The notes: a model not told the origin generated them from the sequence alone. A DNA stretch of 64,000 nucleotides from Vitis vinifera (GCF_030704535.1 NC_081808.1:21207501-21271500); one strand, 5' to 3'. Positions 14,080 to 28,276 are shown, counted from the stretch's first letter. Numbers and translations: made by a program.

Positions 14080-15600
14080 TAACATAGATGTGAACCATTT
14101 TTTTGCATTTTTTTTTCTAACCGTGGATATCCGGACCAACTTACGTACACCTCAACTAATTCTACAGGGCCCTAAAATTAACAATCGGGTAAGCCTCCAA
14201 TGGCCTTAAGGTGACTTGAACTGGTGACCATTAAAGAGCAAACCCAAGACCGAATCAATTGAGTTACCTTTCAGGGTTATAGCTATGGACCAAAAAATTG
14301 TGATAGAATCGAATAGAAAATTATTCAATATACTTATTATGATGAATTTAAATAAAAATTAATAGTTGCTTTATTATCATTAACAAAACAGTAAATTTTG
14401 GACATTAATTACAATAAATACTCAAAAGATTAAAATTTATGTTAAAAAATATTTTAAATCTTATAGAAAACATTCAAATGAATTTATATATATATAATTA
14501 AATAAGAAATTTTCACTAAAAATATAACTTTTGGAATTTTTTTTAAAAGTAATTGAATATAAAGCTGAAGAAATCTTTTTTTCAGCTGTTATCTCTTGTA
14601 TAAGAATCATAATCACTAAAACTTCAAGTAAAATAGAAATAACACCACAATCACTAAATTTGAAATAAAATATAAGTAACATTGCTTTGAATAATAGTCT
14701 TTTCGTATTACATATGAAAATTTTAATTAAGATGGTATTAATTAGTTGATAAAGACATAAAAATATAAAAAGATCATGATTGATTTTATTCATCCATGGA
14801 GGTGTAAGTTAGTGGATTGGGTCGGATTGATAATCAATCTAAGAATAAATTACATCTATTCGAAGTCGATTTAATCCAATTTATAGCCTTAATTGCTCAA
14901 TTATATATTTAAATTCAACCCAAACCTTTCTTCCCAAGCTGAAGTTGAATTAGGTCAGCTCGGGTTAGACAAAATCTTAATCCCCATGTTCTCAATTTGA
15001 AAGTTTGACATGGGGAGCTGGAATGCGTGTAAAGCATTTTACAAGTAGAAAGGGATTGCAAAAGATTTGTCTTTAAAATTATTTTATTCAAACAAAGAAT
15101 CTCTTTAATAAAAACAGCTTTCAATTGTTTTTATAATATGTTTTTTTTAAATTCAAATATAAAATAATAGTGTTTAATTTATTGTTTTTGAAGGTAATAT
15201 ATATTTGTATATTTTAAGTTTTTTTTTAAAATACCCTAAAAAAACATTGAAAAACATTTCAAACTAATTTAAAAATATTTTTTAAATTAAAAAACTGCAT
15301 TGAAAGGTATGATAATTTGAAGAAAAAAGGATCGTGGAACCGCTCCTTGGACATTCCACAAAATTGTATCCCAGAGACCTCCTGATTTGGGTGTGTCATG
15401 ACTGGCGTGCTTGCAGTGCGGAACAAGACCCCTGCTTTTTCCCCTCATATCACGCTCCCTAAAATAGAAAGCCAGCAGCCCAAGGCCCCAGAGCAAACAA
15501 AACTTGTACAGCACACCCGTCTGAGTAGGCCCTGTCTTATCAGACTGAACCCACACCTCTGAAGCCTTTGAACGAGAATGGGAAAATGAGATGAGAGGCA
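14080..15600. other. Intergenic DNA without recognised features
   Basis: AT-rich to about 15280, then somewhat richer in GC. The frames at 14915-15124 and 15287-15640 on the minus strand show no known motif. Possible distal regulatory DNA of the FPP gene. Confidence 0.3.
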
Positions 15601-15627
15601 ATTCAAACCTAGAAAGTGAGAACGAAC

Positions 15628-16206
15628 CACGTGTCTCCATGTTCTAGGCGGACGGACGCTCCCTATGCCATAAGTAGTTTTCAAAAGGCAGCTCCTTTTC
15701 TGGGACCCGCTGGCGCGTACAACCTCTCACTATCGCCCCTAGCCTGCGCTCCCCATTTCCCACCATTTGAAAAGCCTGCTGACCCTGATGGGGACGTTGG
15801 CTTTGTGGCTCCACCAGGCGCAACGCCGCAGCCACCCACAAAATTTGAAAACAAAAGGAAAATGAATGTTTGTTAAATCATATGCCGAGGCCACTGTAAA
15901 AACTAAAAAAGTCAAGGCTTAGAGCGTCTTCCTTTTTACTCCTCACTAGTAGCATCTGCCATGGTGCGATATGCTGCATTCAGTGCCGGCATCCAATTCA
16001 AAAAATCCCGTTATTAGCGAGCCTAAATTCCGGGTCCAGCCGGAATTTAGTTATAAATCTCATGGATTTCTCCTTTGAGCATGTGCATGGATTTACGGTA
16101 GAAGGGTCCACAGACTCCAAACCCACCCATTCATAACAACTGAATTCACTAAAAAACAGTAGCAGCACGTGCTCGCACCTGGGCCCTGCAAAACGCGGGC
16201 CACGTG
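15628..16206. promoter_or_regulatory. Three CACGTG G-boxes upstream of the FPP gene
   Basis: Palindromic CACGTG occurs at 15628-15633, 16166-16171 and 16201-16206, within about 1 kb of the probable FPP transcript start near 16.6 kb. G-boxes bind bZIP and bHLH factors (light, ABA). Three in 580 bp is more than expected by chance in AT-rich DNA, but their use is unproven. Confidence 0.4.
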
Positions 16207-16599
16207 AATGAACGTCTGGATTACTCCGACAAGCAATGCATAGAAGTCTCTTAAATGAGCGGTCGTGATCGTCTCGATTTTGGAGAGGTAATCAAAACTA
16301 GCGCGAGCGATGGTAGAAAACAACTCATCATGTGGGGGTAACTGGTCATTTCATACACCCACCATGCAGAAGAAACAGCTCACGACGACACGACCCAACT
16401 GTACATGCGTAATGGCATTCCAACCCCAGGGTAAAACAGTAATCTCACTCCGTTACATTTATTTTGAGAGACGTGTCTTCCTTTTTTGTTCCCTTTGGAG
16501 GCCCTTTCTCTCACTCTGGAGTCTGGGCATCTTAAAGAGAGCAGAAATACAAAGTAACAAAGAGGACCAAACAAATATAAAAACATTCATGTTCCTTTC

Positions 16600-18030
16600 G
16601 TAATCTGAAAGCCAGAAAGCTCAGTTAAGAAGACATTCAAAATCGTGGCTCTCTCTCCAGTGCGATAATCTCCATTTGGTGCTGTGAGTTCAATGTTCGG
16701 TTTCGTGTTTTGTTTGCTGTTTTAGTTTGGAGTTGACATCGACTATTGGTTTTTGGATGATTCATAGTTGCAGAGGGTGGAGTTTTGGAATCGTCAGCGT
16801 CAGCGTTTCGAGTTTGTTATGTCAGGTGTTTTTGTTTTATCCAATGCTTTTGATTTGTTGTATTGACGGTTTCTGTGATCACTCTGCTTTGATTTGGAGT
16901 TTTTTTTCCTTCTTTTATTGCTCCTGTAGTTGATTTTGATCTTTCTCTTGACTTCATTTGTTTTGGGTTTCATTGAGTTTGCATTTGGTGGAAGCTAATG
17001 CGGCACATTTCCCTTTTCTGCTTGGCACCTGAGAAAGTTGTGAAAAGACTTTCGCGCTGTGTTAGTTTTTTAACTTCTTGTGTATCTTTATTTCTCTTCG
17101 ATCATATAGTTGGTGGCGAATTTCTCTTATGTTACACCACATGAACATAGGATTGGGTCTATGAGGGAACAAACTAAACTAACTTCAGTACGATTCTGAG
17201 ATTTCCAAAGCTTCAAATTCTTGTCAACCTTGCCTTGTTTATTACTCTCAATTGCATAGAATGGCGTGCTCTGGCTGTCTTTTTTATTAGGATAATGTTT
17301 ACAATTCAATGTTAGGTGTGAAATCTGAACGGATAGCTTCACTGTTTCTGCTTGCTGTGTTTGTTTATTTTATATTTTTCTGGTTCCTTTTCCCCACCTA
17401 AAGTTAATTTGGATTTGTTGATAACCAGGGAAAGGAAGGGGGATTGCTGTAAATACCTTGAGAGCAGTTCGACAGCATTAACTTTCGGTATGGACAAGGC
17501 TATTTAGCTTTTGTGTTCTGTTAATATGGTAGAAAATGCAAAGGAGATTTGGAAAATTTTGATGATTTAGATGATTAAAATCAAAGCAGTACAGTGATAA
17601 AATGAAATGTTGTCCTGTTGATATTATGCTTTCAGAGTTTTATCAATATATTGTCGCAGTCTCCTCAATTTTATTTTATTTTAAATTTTAATAATGGAAA
17701 AATATTAATATGTTTGATCAATCATAAATATTTTAAAAATTCATGCACTATAGAGTATAGAGGAGTTTTGATAAACATTTGTCTAGTGAAGGTTGCCATG
17801 GTATTTTAGCTACTTGAGACTTATTTTTGGATGTCATTATTAAATAAAGAATATTTTGTCCCTTGAATCCTGTTTTTTTTTTTTTTTTTTTTTTTTTTTT
17901 CTCTTTTTCTCTTTTTCTATTTGGAGGTGTGGGGGTGGTTGGGTGTTCTGTGTTTGATTTGTTTCCCTTTTCCTTGCTCAAGTTCACACTGTTGTGCTCT
18001 GAATGCAGAATATACATTGTGACTTCTGAG
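16600..18030 (+). other. Probable 5' UTR of the FPP gene with a leader intron
   Basis: A CT-rich leader near 16640-16680 is followed by a consensus donor gtgagt at 16684. A T-rich stretch and acceptor ctgaatgcag end at about 18008, just 22 bp before the FPP start codon. A long leader intron of about 1.3 kb with a poly-T tract at 17871-17899 is therefore plausible. The exact transcript start is unknown. Confidence 0.45.
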
Positions 18031-21000
18031 ATGGACCGCGGTTGGCCCTGGAAGAAAAAAACATCTGATAAGACCATAACTGAGAAAACAGCGGCTACAT
18101 CAGGTTCTGATAAAGCTTCTTTGGCCTCAGTTGCATCTCTAAGTGATAAGGTCTGTTCATTGAAGCTAAAACCTAAAAAATGTACTAAATTAATTCCTCA
18201 TCATTCGGGTGTTAGTTTTTCCTCATTAAATGTATGACTTTTGAATATTTTCTTTTTTGTCATATCATTTAATATGCATGAGAAATCTAATTTGATATAC
18301 TGGTGCATCTTGCATGGATTGATCTATAAGAAATAAAAAGTTAATTATGTGGGTGAAATCTCTGAAAAGTAATGCCAGTGTTATTAAGGAAACCAGATAC
18401 AGCATGAGTGCACTTCTAAGTTTTTTTTTCTTATCTCATTTCTTTCATGGGTTGCTGCGAAATATTTCACCCATGAACACTAATCCTAAAGAAATGAGAA
18501 AAGAGAATATGCTATTATTCTTATACAATTTATACATTCGAGAAAGGTATGAATACTTATTTAGGAGGCATTGAATTGTTTTGGGATTTCAATGAGACAT
18601 ATATAGTTTCAGTGCTATTTTAGTGATCCTGTTGGGATTCTTCACTCATCTCTTAGTTCTGCTTGCTGCAGATGTCGATGAATTTTGTTAGTATTATTAT
18701 TATTATTTGGTTCAATCCACAGAGAATTTCAGATTTTCATTTATCATCCTATAGAAGTTTTAGAAGAGTTTTCCTTCCAATCAGGATTGAGTGTGAGCAA
18801 TGAGACAGTTCTTATCAGCCCAAGCATTTCCTTTAGTGTATCTGAATTGGCTGTTCCAATCCTTCATAAGCTCTCTGCAGTCCTTAAGAGCACCACTAAG
18901 CAAATCTTAGGAATGGATATCATCAAAAGCTCAAATGCCTCATTAATTGCCAAGTTTCACAAATGGTTTGTAATAGTATCAGTTTTAGGTTTATAATATC
19001 TAGATTTCAGGAATCATTTTCTTGTTTTTATTTGAAGGATATTAAGAAGGCAATGAGGTGTTGATGGAAAACCATGCATTTTTTTAAGACAAAGTTAGGA
19101 TGATGAAGTAATTAGATCTTCACATCGAGTGATGCCTTTTTTGTTTTAATTTTTTTTTTTTAACCTTCTTGCATCCATTCTTCCAAATTAGTTTGTTGTC
19201 ATCTTATTTTTGCCTTCCTTTTTTGTGGCTATGTTGGTCTGGGTGAAGAGATACTTTTTCCTTACATTTCCACATTCGCATCAACTGCAGCATCTATGGA
19301 TTTTGTGTGTGTGTGTGAACTTGCTAAGCTGATTTTCTTTTCTTCTCAGCTTTTGCTTCTTCATTTTACTTCAAGATAATTGTTTCTTGTTCAATTGTCT
19401 TCATTTTCAGGAAAACTACAACAAGGTCAACTATGTTCAAATATCTTTGGACTCGTATACACATATGACTGGGTTTGAAGCTCAAGTTAATACATTGGAA
19501 GGACAAGTCAAAATATTGGAGGATCAAGTAAAGGATTTGAACAAAAAGTTGTCTGAGGCTCATTCAGAGATCACTATGCAAGAAAGCCTAGTTGAACAGC
19601 ATGCCAAAGTTGCTGAAGAAGCTGTTTCAGGTATTGCATATTTCTCTCCTGCTATAATGGAAAGAGAAAATTGAGGAATAAGGAAGGAAATTTGATGTGT
19701 CCCTTCCTGCTTATTCCTAATTATGTTTCTGTTTTTTTTTAAAATGTCAGCTTTATAAATGAACTTTGATTGATGGATGATATTCATTCTTCAGTTAATT
19801 TCCCTTTTCCTTTTTGAAGATCATCACATAATGCAGTTAGATCTTTCCTTTTTGTTCTGTGCAAAGGTTCTCCGGTGAAATTTACTTGTTCTTAATCGCA
19901 TTTTAGGATGGGAGAAGGCTAATGCTGAAGCTCTCGCACTGAAACTTCAACTTGAATCCATCACACTCTTGAGGCTTACAGCTGAAGATCGAGCTTCCCA
20001 TCTGGATGGTGCTCTCAAAGAGTGCATGAAGCAGGTAAGATGTGTGAAGGAAGAAAATGAACAGAGATTGCATGAAGTAATTCTTACTAAAACCGAGCAA
20101 TGGGACAAGATCAAGCTTGAGCTTGAAGGAAAAATAGTTGATTTAGATCAAGAACTTCTTAGGTCGAGTGCTCAAAATGCTGCTCTTTCAAAGTCACTGC
20201 AAGATCATTCAAACATGCTAATGAAAATCAAAGAAGAAAAATTTCAAGCAGAGGCCAACATTGAACATCTGAAGGGAAACATTCAGTCATATGAAAAAGA
20301 AATAAATTCATTGAAGTATGAGCTGCATATAGTTTCTAAGGAGCTTGATATTCGAAATGAGGAAAAGAACATGTCTATAAAGTTAGCAGAAGTTGCAAAC
20401 AAGCAACACTTGGAATGTGGGAAGAAAATTGCAAAGCTGGAAGCAGAGTGCCAAAGACTTCGTGGCCTCGTCCGCAAGAAATTGCCTGGGCCTGCTGCAT
20501 TGGCTCAGATGAAGCTGGAAGTTGAGAATTTAGGCCAGAATTTCCATGAACCTCGACTAAGGACTCCAGTTAAGAGTCCTAACCTACATTTGTCTCAATT
20601 ATCAGAGTTTTCAAATGAAACATTGCAGCAAAACCAAAAGGAGATTGAGTTTCTTACTACTCGTTTATTGGCAATGGAAGACGAAACAAAGATGCTGAAA
20701 GAAGCTTTGGCTGCTCGTAACCATGAACTGCAGACTTCAAGAAGCATGTGTGCAAAGGTAGCTGGCAGACTTAAGAGCCTAGAAGCGCAACAGGATCTTC
20801 TTCAACAGAGAAGCTCTCCAAGATCAAATTATGGGGTCCCTACTGAAGGTTCCTCAAGTCAAAATGGTAGCAATCCTGCCAGTGTAGCTTCAACGTCTGA
20901 AGATGGGATTGATGAAGAAGGAAGCTGTGTGGAGTCTTTGGCAACATCTTTGATCTCTGATCTCCCCCATTGTAGGGGGAACAAGAGGCTTGGAAAATCT

Positions 21001-23764
21001 AGGAAACACAATAACTTGAATCATTTGGATTTAATGGATGACTTTCTAGAGATGGAGAGATTGGCACATTCATCAAATCACTCTAATGGGGTCAGTTCCA
21101 TCATAAAAGATTTAAATAATGAGAAGGGTGATATTGCATGCCACAGCACATTAGTTGATGTTGCAAAGAGTGGGAACCTTCCATCTGAATGGCCAACTGA
21201 TTCAAATTCATCACCAAATCAGGTTTCTTCCTGTTTGGAATCTTCAGCAATTGAACATGGTCTTTGTGTGGATCACCTTCTCTTGTTGAAACTCCAATCA
21301 AGAATTTCAATTATACTTGAGTCTCAAACCACGGACACTGATAAGGGTAAGATTTTGGAAGAGATCAAATGTGCTATGCAGGATATACAAGATTCTATGC
21401 ATCAGCAGTCGGCAAGTTGTTTTTATGAGGGAACTCATCCTGATGATGCTTCACACAATTGGGAAGCTTGTCCTCAAGATACTAGGGAAACCAAAGATAG
21501 CAAGATCTTGTTGGGTGAGGATGGTAAACCCTGTACAGGTAAGGAACATGTTATAAACCAAAATTTGGTGGCTGCTGTTTCCCAAATTCATCAATTTGTA
21601 TTATCTCTGGGCAAGGAAGCTATGCAAGTTCCAGATACTTCTACTGTGAGAAATGAGATAATTAAAAATATCGAGGACTTCTCTACCTCTGTTGATAAAT
21701 TCCTGTTCAACAAACTAAGTTTGGTGGAATTTTTCCTTGGTCTTTCTCATATTTTGATCAAAGCTAGTGAGCTGAAATCTAGTGTCCTGGACTGTAAGGG
21801 TCATGAAGGAGAAACTACTACTTTTGACTGCATTGACAAGGTTGCTTTGCTAGAGAATAAGGTGGTTAAGGATGAGTCATCAAGACAGGGATTTCCCAGA
21901 GGGTGTGATTACAATTCTCATTCCACTTCTGATCCTGAGATTCTGCAAGAAGAAAACTTAAGTCCAGGTTTTTGGTCTGATCTCTCATCATGTAAATGCT
22001 CATTAAAGGATTTGGAACTGCTGCAATCATGTAAAGATAACATGGAAATGGACTTAGCTAGGTGCACTCAGGATCTTGAGAGCACAAGGTTGCAATTAAA
22101 GGAAATGGAGCAGCTTCTAACAGAATTAAAATCACAGTTGGCTTTATCACAAAAATCAAGAAGCCTGGCAGAGACTCAGCTGAAATGTATGACAGAGTCT
22201 TATAAATCACTTGAATTGCATGCACAGGAATTAGAAGCTGAGGTGATCAGTCTACAAGAAAAAATGGAGAATCTAAATTATGAACTTCAAGAAGAAAAGG
22301 ACAGTCATCAGGATGCTTTGGCCAGGTGTGAGGATCTTCAAGAGCAACTGCAAAGGTTTGGATTGAACTGACCTTCAAATTTATGGTTTAGCAATGCATC
22401 TGGGTAGTACAGTTGGGTGGTAATACTGCAGTATCCCATCGGTTTATCTTTGGTAGCATGATCAAATGGCTTATATGTTAATGCTTCACTTTGATTTTTG
22501 AATTCTTTATAACTTCTCCCCATGTGCTCCGCTTTTGTTTAGGGTCAAGAGCCATTCCATGAGCTTGCTATCTTCTGCTGCAGAATTTGATGTGAAGTCT
22601 ACACAGGCATGGATTATAACTGAACTGTTTTCTCTAAACTGAAGTTGACTTCAAGTGCTCTTTTATTCCTTGTTGCACTGATCATGTGAATAAAAATAAA
22701 CTGGAATAAAAACACGTGCTTGTTGCATATTCATAAGCATAGTTTGTCATCATAAAAATAAATTGTGACTTCATGAATTCACTTTACTCATGGACCACAA
22801 ATGAGAAGTGCACGTAGAGTGTGGAGGTTAACCATTTAATTGCAAACTTACTTTGTGATTCTCTGTTTACTTTTTGTACTGGTTTCTGTTCAATACTCAT
22901 TTTGAATTATTTAAAATTTTTCATTGTCAATGAAGTAATTTTCTGACATCTGGAGAGCTGCCTGAGTGACTCAGGTTGGAGTTTGGAAATTGAAACTCTT
23001 CTGAGTTGATTAGTTGGGTTTAAGCTCCTCCGAGTACTCAAAAAAGAAAACACACAAACCGAGCCCAATGCAAACCTGAGCATGCTATTCAAAGCAGCAT
23101 ACTGGAGGGCATTTTTCTCCCTTTTTTGCTTCTTTGGCTAATCTTTTCATATTGGTCTCTGAACCTGTTCCTGTATACATATTAGTAGAGTTCTAACTTC
23201 GGCTCATTCTGTTGTTAAGAAGAATGATGATAAATTAATCTTTTTCTTTTTCTTCTTCTTTGTATTTTTCTCGTTTTTTTTTTTTTGGCATGGCAGGAGA
23301 GAGAGATAGCAGCTGCAGCAGAGAAGCTTGCAGAGTGTCAACAGACCATAGACATTCTTGGCAGACAATTGAAATCTATGCAACCTCAAAGCAAGTTCAT
23401 TGAGTCCCGGGATAGCAGGAGGCTTCAATCGAATGAGGGCTTAGTAGGAGATAAACCATGTCATAGTGTTTCAAAGAAACAAGCCGTCTTCAACTCCAGT
23501 GAATTTTACCAGGCTGATATGCTCCATGCTAGTCCCACAGCTACACAAGACATGGGTGAGAAGCTCCTGCATATTTCAAATTCTCCATCTAGTCCATCCA
23601 ACGTTGAACCAAACCTGTTACCAAGATCTCCAATAAGCCCAAGCCACCATCACAATAAGCCTAAAAAGTCATCTTCCTCTTCTGCTATGTTGGCGCCTGA
23701 GAAACATCTCCGTGGTTTCAGTAGCTTCTTTGCTTCAAGAGGGAAGAAGGGGAATGGGCGGTAG
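18031..23764 (+). CDS. FPP: Filament-like plant protein (FPP), long coiled-coil protein
   Basis: Five exons are inferred: 18031-18150, 19411-19630, 19907-22355, 22543-22606 and 23297-23764, with all phases agreeing, giving 1106 aa. The start MDRGWPWKKKTSDK and the blocks YVQISLDSYTHMTGFE, EEAVSGWEKANAEALALKLQ, LTAEDRASHLDGALKECMKQ, KLEAECQRLRGLVRKKLPGP and EREIAAAAEKLAECQQTI are hallmarks of the plant FPP family, which was named for its long coiled coils and binding to the Rab/WPP-type network. Heptad-rich segments lie at about residues 60-280, 310-375 and 780-930. The C-terminus is Ser/Pro-rich with a basic end (FFASRGKKGNGR). FPPs are linked to microtubules and endomembranes in secondary-wall patterning; this role is family knowledge. 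The intron after exon 4 begins with GC (cag/gcatgg), not GT. Length fits FPP4/FPP6-type members. Confidence 0.93.
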
Positions 23765-25797
23765 CATCCCCGAGCAGTAAATAGCAGTTCAAGTAAAATG
23801 GATCTGCTTAGAAGTTCACAGCATCAGCCAAGATGTACAACTTTCCTTAGCTTAATGGATAGCCACTTGCTACCAATAGGAAATTCCTTTGTTAAATTGT
23901 GTAAATGGCAAGAATTAAGATGGTATCTGGATATTAGATTTGGCCAGTTACATTTTTCATACATTACCATCACATATGTTCCTTTGTTTAGTCCTCAAAC
24001 TCCATGTTTTCTGGGTTGTAAATCATGATTTTGGCAGCCAAATGAAAGTACGAAATGGTGTGGATAAAAATTGTAGGGTTTTTTGAAATGAGTCATGGGA
24101 TACCAAAGCCTTTTTATTTCGACCCACCAGCTTCCAAATTGGCTCAAACCCACGTGATTGGGTCTCCGGAAGGGAACCAGGCCTGCATCTGTAAGGGAAA
24201 ACACGTGAAGCAAGAGGAGAAAAATCATTCCAGCAGGGTACTAGCATCACCAGACAAAGCAAGGATGAACATCAAGACTTAAAAATGTGTAGTTGTGTTG
24301 GAGACAATAGTGATATTTTTCTTCATTTCACTTGGTTTGGTTGGTTTATAGAGTAACAGCTGTGCGGTTAGGAGAGGCCCAAAAAAAATGTTGAAGTAGA
24401 ACGCAGGGGAGATCAGAAATTGTGAACCCAACACGTCTGCCCCACAACTCAGCCCACCCAGCCCACATGTGCTGCTCTTTGTCCCTCCACCCATCAAACA
24501 AACAACTTAGGGGGAGAGAGAGGCTTATACCGGAAGTCGTAGTCGACATGGATAATATCATCCATGCAAGGTCTGAAAAATCTAAGTTTTCCACTCTCTT
24601 CCATGTTGGATTTTTACGCTCCCATCTTCAGTCCACTTTTACAAAGGTCGGTTCTGGAAAGATCTGAAAGGTAAATAATCAATTGGAATGTTCCTTGATT
24701 AATAACCATTTCCTAGAAATAACATCACCCAGTTGGAAAAACTCTCAATCTCTATTGTTGACAGCCCACACAAAAATTTTAATCGACTAAAGTACAAACC
24801 AATGAGGCCTAAATAGACATGTAACTAATTTTCCCGAACTTACTTTTTCCAACTCTTCTTTAACTTTTCAGAGCTGTGGGAGAGCATTGTTGCCTGTGGA
24901 TAAATAAATCAAGGGCTTTATCTATACATACATAAAATGAATGGATGAAGAGGCGAGGGAGGCTGAGGAGAAATCAGGTAGCTTTCATTTTCAAGCTCAA
25001 GGATTTTGGGTTGTGGGGCGGCAAAGATTTCATTGAAAATAGAAGCGACAATGTACAGTCGCAAGAAACACTAATTTCAGAAACTGCGGAAGAGAGGACT
25101 GAGAGGGGCACAGGCTGCGGCATGGTGGAATGTCATTTTCCTGGCACAATAAAAATCCCAAAAAGAAAAGGAAAGAATAAAAAATCCTCCTTTCTAGGCT
25201 GCTAGGAAGGAAGTCCAAATATCATATCAAATCAATAATTAATAATCTTGAAGCTAATATGGATAATGACAGCTTACACATCCTTAACCACAAAGGAAAA
25301 AAAATAAGGTACCATATATCCACCAACCGCACTTCCCATTTGTACTATTGAAAATATATATGATGAAATTCAAATTATTAGATAATGGGATAAGAAAATA
25401 AAAATAAGTTATAATAATAATAATAATATATTAAAAATGATGATAATATGAAGTAATGGGACTTATATATATGTTATAAAATATAAAATTTAGATATAAA
25501 GTTAATTTGATTGATTTTAATTTTTTTTGTATTTATAAAAGAAATTCTATTTAATATTGTAAAAAAAAATATAACATTTGATATTACAACATGACATAAA
25601 ACAAAATATAAATTTTGATTTGAAAGGTGATTGAGTGAGGAAGTTCGTGCAACCCGTGAAAAGATGTTGTAGTTTGAAGTTTTACATTTTGAATTTAGCG
25701 GATTCTAAGTTCATTTCTAAAAGAGGAAAAAATAAATTTCTTTAAGCTCACTTATAAACTAAGAAAAAAAGAAAAAACGATTTTATCAAGATGACTT
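23765..25797. other. 3' flank of FPP and intergenic DNA
   Basis: The FPP 3' UTR probably covers the first few hundred bases (to about 24.05 kb). Further frames on both strands between 24.0 and 25.2 kb overlap one another and lack known motifs. Nothing else recognised. Confidence 0.35.
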
Positions 25798-26055
25798 TTA
25801 GGAATGATAATATGATGGATTTTTTTTTTTTTGTACTTGCCCCACCCCGTCCTTAATGGGACGGGGTTTAATTTTAATAAACGGGTTTCGAACGAGTTTG
25901 AGAATTTTTTTAAAACTTGGGGCGGGTTCGGATATTGTCTTGTCCCGTCCTGTTTAATTTTTTAAATGGAATGAGAATGAGAATTATTTTGAATAAATAG
26001 AATGAAGTTAGGATGGAGGCGACCTATCCTTAATCCGTCCTATTGTCATCCCTAG
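25798..26055. mobile_element. hAT-like MITE
   Basis: The ends taggaatgataat (25798) and the inverted attgtcatcccta (ending about 26055) form 13-bp imperfect inverted repeats (TAGGRATGAYAAT), typical of hAT MITEs. Flanks ATGACTTT and GTGGCTTT give an imperfect 8-bp target duplication (two transitions), the hAT length. The interior is GC-rich for this window, with repeated ggacggg/cccgtcc motifs. Confidence 0.55.
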
Positions 26056-26059
26056 TGGC

Positions 26060-27940
26060 TTTTAATTGGGGAATTTTTTTAATAGGTCAAGATTTAAAAT
26101 TAGAAAAATTATAATTAAACAGCTTAAGAAACACCATCAGTCTTAACTTTTCTTCACATGATTTAAGAACAAATTGAGGAGGTTTAGTTGAAAAGCTTTT
26201 AATAATAGATAGAATTAATAATATAGAAGGGGATATTGTTGATTGGAAGGAAAGTAGAGAGAGAGAAGCTAAGAGAATGAGACTTGTGAGGTGGTGGATT
26301 ATACTTTAGCAAAAAGATGATGTGAAAGATTATGGAGTCTTCCGTTGATGATTACTGCTCACATGTGAGCTTTGTCTCCACCCCAATCAAAACCCTGTCC
26401 CCTAATCCTACTTTTCAAGCTCCATACAATTCTACATTTCTTTTGTTGTTAGGATCATTTTTTTAATTAATCTAGATACTTAAGCAAAAACCCAATTATT
26501 ATTTAATCGCACCCATCATCATAATCATACTCAAACAAGGTGTTGGTTGAGAGTTTGAGAGTTGAGAGTTGAGAGTTGAGAGTAGGGGGTGGAGGACAGC
26601 ATGGACTACGGATTAGGAGTGAAATCTAAGTATGCTGACAAAGGGCTCCACCAATGGGCCAGTTGAGCCCCACATGCATGTGCCCCAAATGGACATGAAT
26701 TGAGGGCTTAGTCTTCCATTCCTCAATAAATATTTATATTATATATATATTTTTTATTTTTTATTTATTTATTTTATGCAACTTCTAGTATAAAAAGAGA
26801 AAAAGGTATTATTTTTTTTTTTCCAAAATAGCTTTTGCTTTATATTCCCCTTTAATGTTTTGTATAACAAAGCAAACCGTCTTTACCATGTTTTTTATGT
26901 TTTAAAATATAATTTTTATATATAAATTTTTACTTTTAATTATCTTTTATATTTATATAGTTATTTTTTGAAACAGTTTTTACAAGACAAGATGTTTTAA
27001 AAAAATTAATTTTTTATTTCAAATATATATATTTTAAAACAGAAACCTGTTTTTGAAAATTATTATCAAATATAATCTTAAAAAAGACAAAAAAAAAAAA
27101 TCATTTAACCCCTCCGTGATCAAGTAATGAAAAAAAGACCAAAGATTTAATAATTGTTTTTAATCTTTCTATTAACATGATAGCTACTTTTAAAAAAAAT
27201 TAATAACAACAAGAGTAATAGAAAATACAAATGAACATCAACCACAATAAAAAGGACAAAAAGAGTAACAGTTTCAAAGTATAAATATTGATTGGATAAT
27301 TTAATCTAAAAACTTGACTCTTCAAGCTTCCTCTCCCCTACTGTTGTAGATTCCTTAAGTGTTAGCTTTCCGTATTGGTTAGGTAACACAATCAAGAGAG
27401 AACAAAAAATTTCTCTCCGTGAAATTGGAAAGTAGAGAAATTGAAGCCAGAGGTAACATACACATTGGCCAGGTGAATGGCAAGGTTTTGGTCTCTAGTC
27501 TCTAATCTCTAATCTCTAATCTCTAATACCCACCATTCAGTCAGCATCTCCCCGGCGGCTTTATGATTGGATTGGATAATTCAAGCAAATTCCTTCAATT
27601 TTTCTTTAAATAGTGGAAACCACTTCAGAATCTTTTCAAAGGCTGTTTGTTATTTTCCATAATGGGTTTTTTTTTTCTTCTCCAACCAACCATTGAAAGA
27701 ATCACAATGACCTTACATAAACAAGGCATATAAAATATGGAAGCTAGCCTTTAAAAAATTCAGACAAAAAAATTCTCCCAGTGATTCTTTCCTTCAAAAC
27801 TATACATAAACATGTAAACAACTTGGCATACCAGATTAAAAAGGAGAAAAATGTACAGATTATGGAAAATAGATCATTAGAACTGATCACTTGAATCATG
27901 TTGATTGTTACAATTTGGAAATGGTCTCTCAAGGAAGAAA
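26060..27940. other. Intergenic DNA with short simple repeats
   Basis: Contains a gagagtt microsatellite at 26548-26583 and a tctctaa heptamer run at 27494-27525, otherwise AT-rich sequence without coding signals. Confidence 0.4.
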
Positions 27941-28168
27941 CACATCTGTAATCTATGCAAGCTGTGAGAAGTGAAGAGAAGGCCTTGCTCTTCAGGGAGA
28001 CACAGAAGGCCAAACACCGTAGGAGAGATCCATCAAACAGACATGGGGGAGGCTCCCATGATTTCCTTCAACAATATTAGTTCTCCCAAGTCTCAACCAG
28101 GCGTGAAACCCTGGAAAATGTTAATGGGGTTTTTGGTCAAAAACATTATAGTACTGAGTTATTAATCC

Positions 28169-28219
28169 GAAGAGGAAGAGGAAGAAGAAGAAGAAGAAGA
28201 AGAAGAAGAAGAAGAAGGA
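28169..28219. repeat. (GAA)n microsatellite in the SAUR 3' flank
   Basis: A run of GAA triplets of about 50 bp, 60-110 bp beyond the SAUR stop codon, so probably in its 3' UTR (as CTT repeats on the sense strand). Confidence 0.85.
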
Positions 28220-28276
28220 AGCTTCAGCTTCATCTTTGTCATCTCCCTCCAACAACCTCTTTGAAAAGCTTTTCTT

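Noticed and set aside
15287..15684. Overlapping minus-strand frames as a gene upstream of FPP
   Set aside because: Two frames overlap in different phases, neither with familiar domains; more likely promoter DNA with higher GC.
20031..20045. Splice donor cag/gtaaga inside FPP exon 3
   Set aside because: The reading frame continues with FPP-family sequence (KQVRCVKEENEQ), so it is probably not used.
27494..27525. tctctaa heptamer run as interstitial telomeric repeat
   Set aside because: The plant telomere unit is CCCTAAA; TCTCTAA differs at several bases and the run is only four to five units long.
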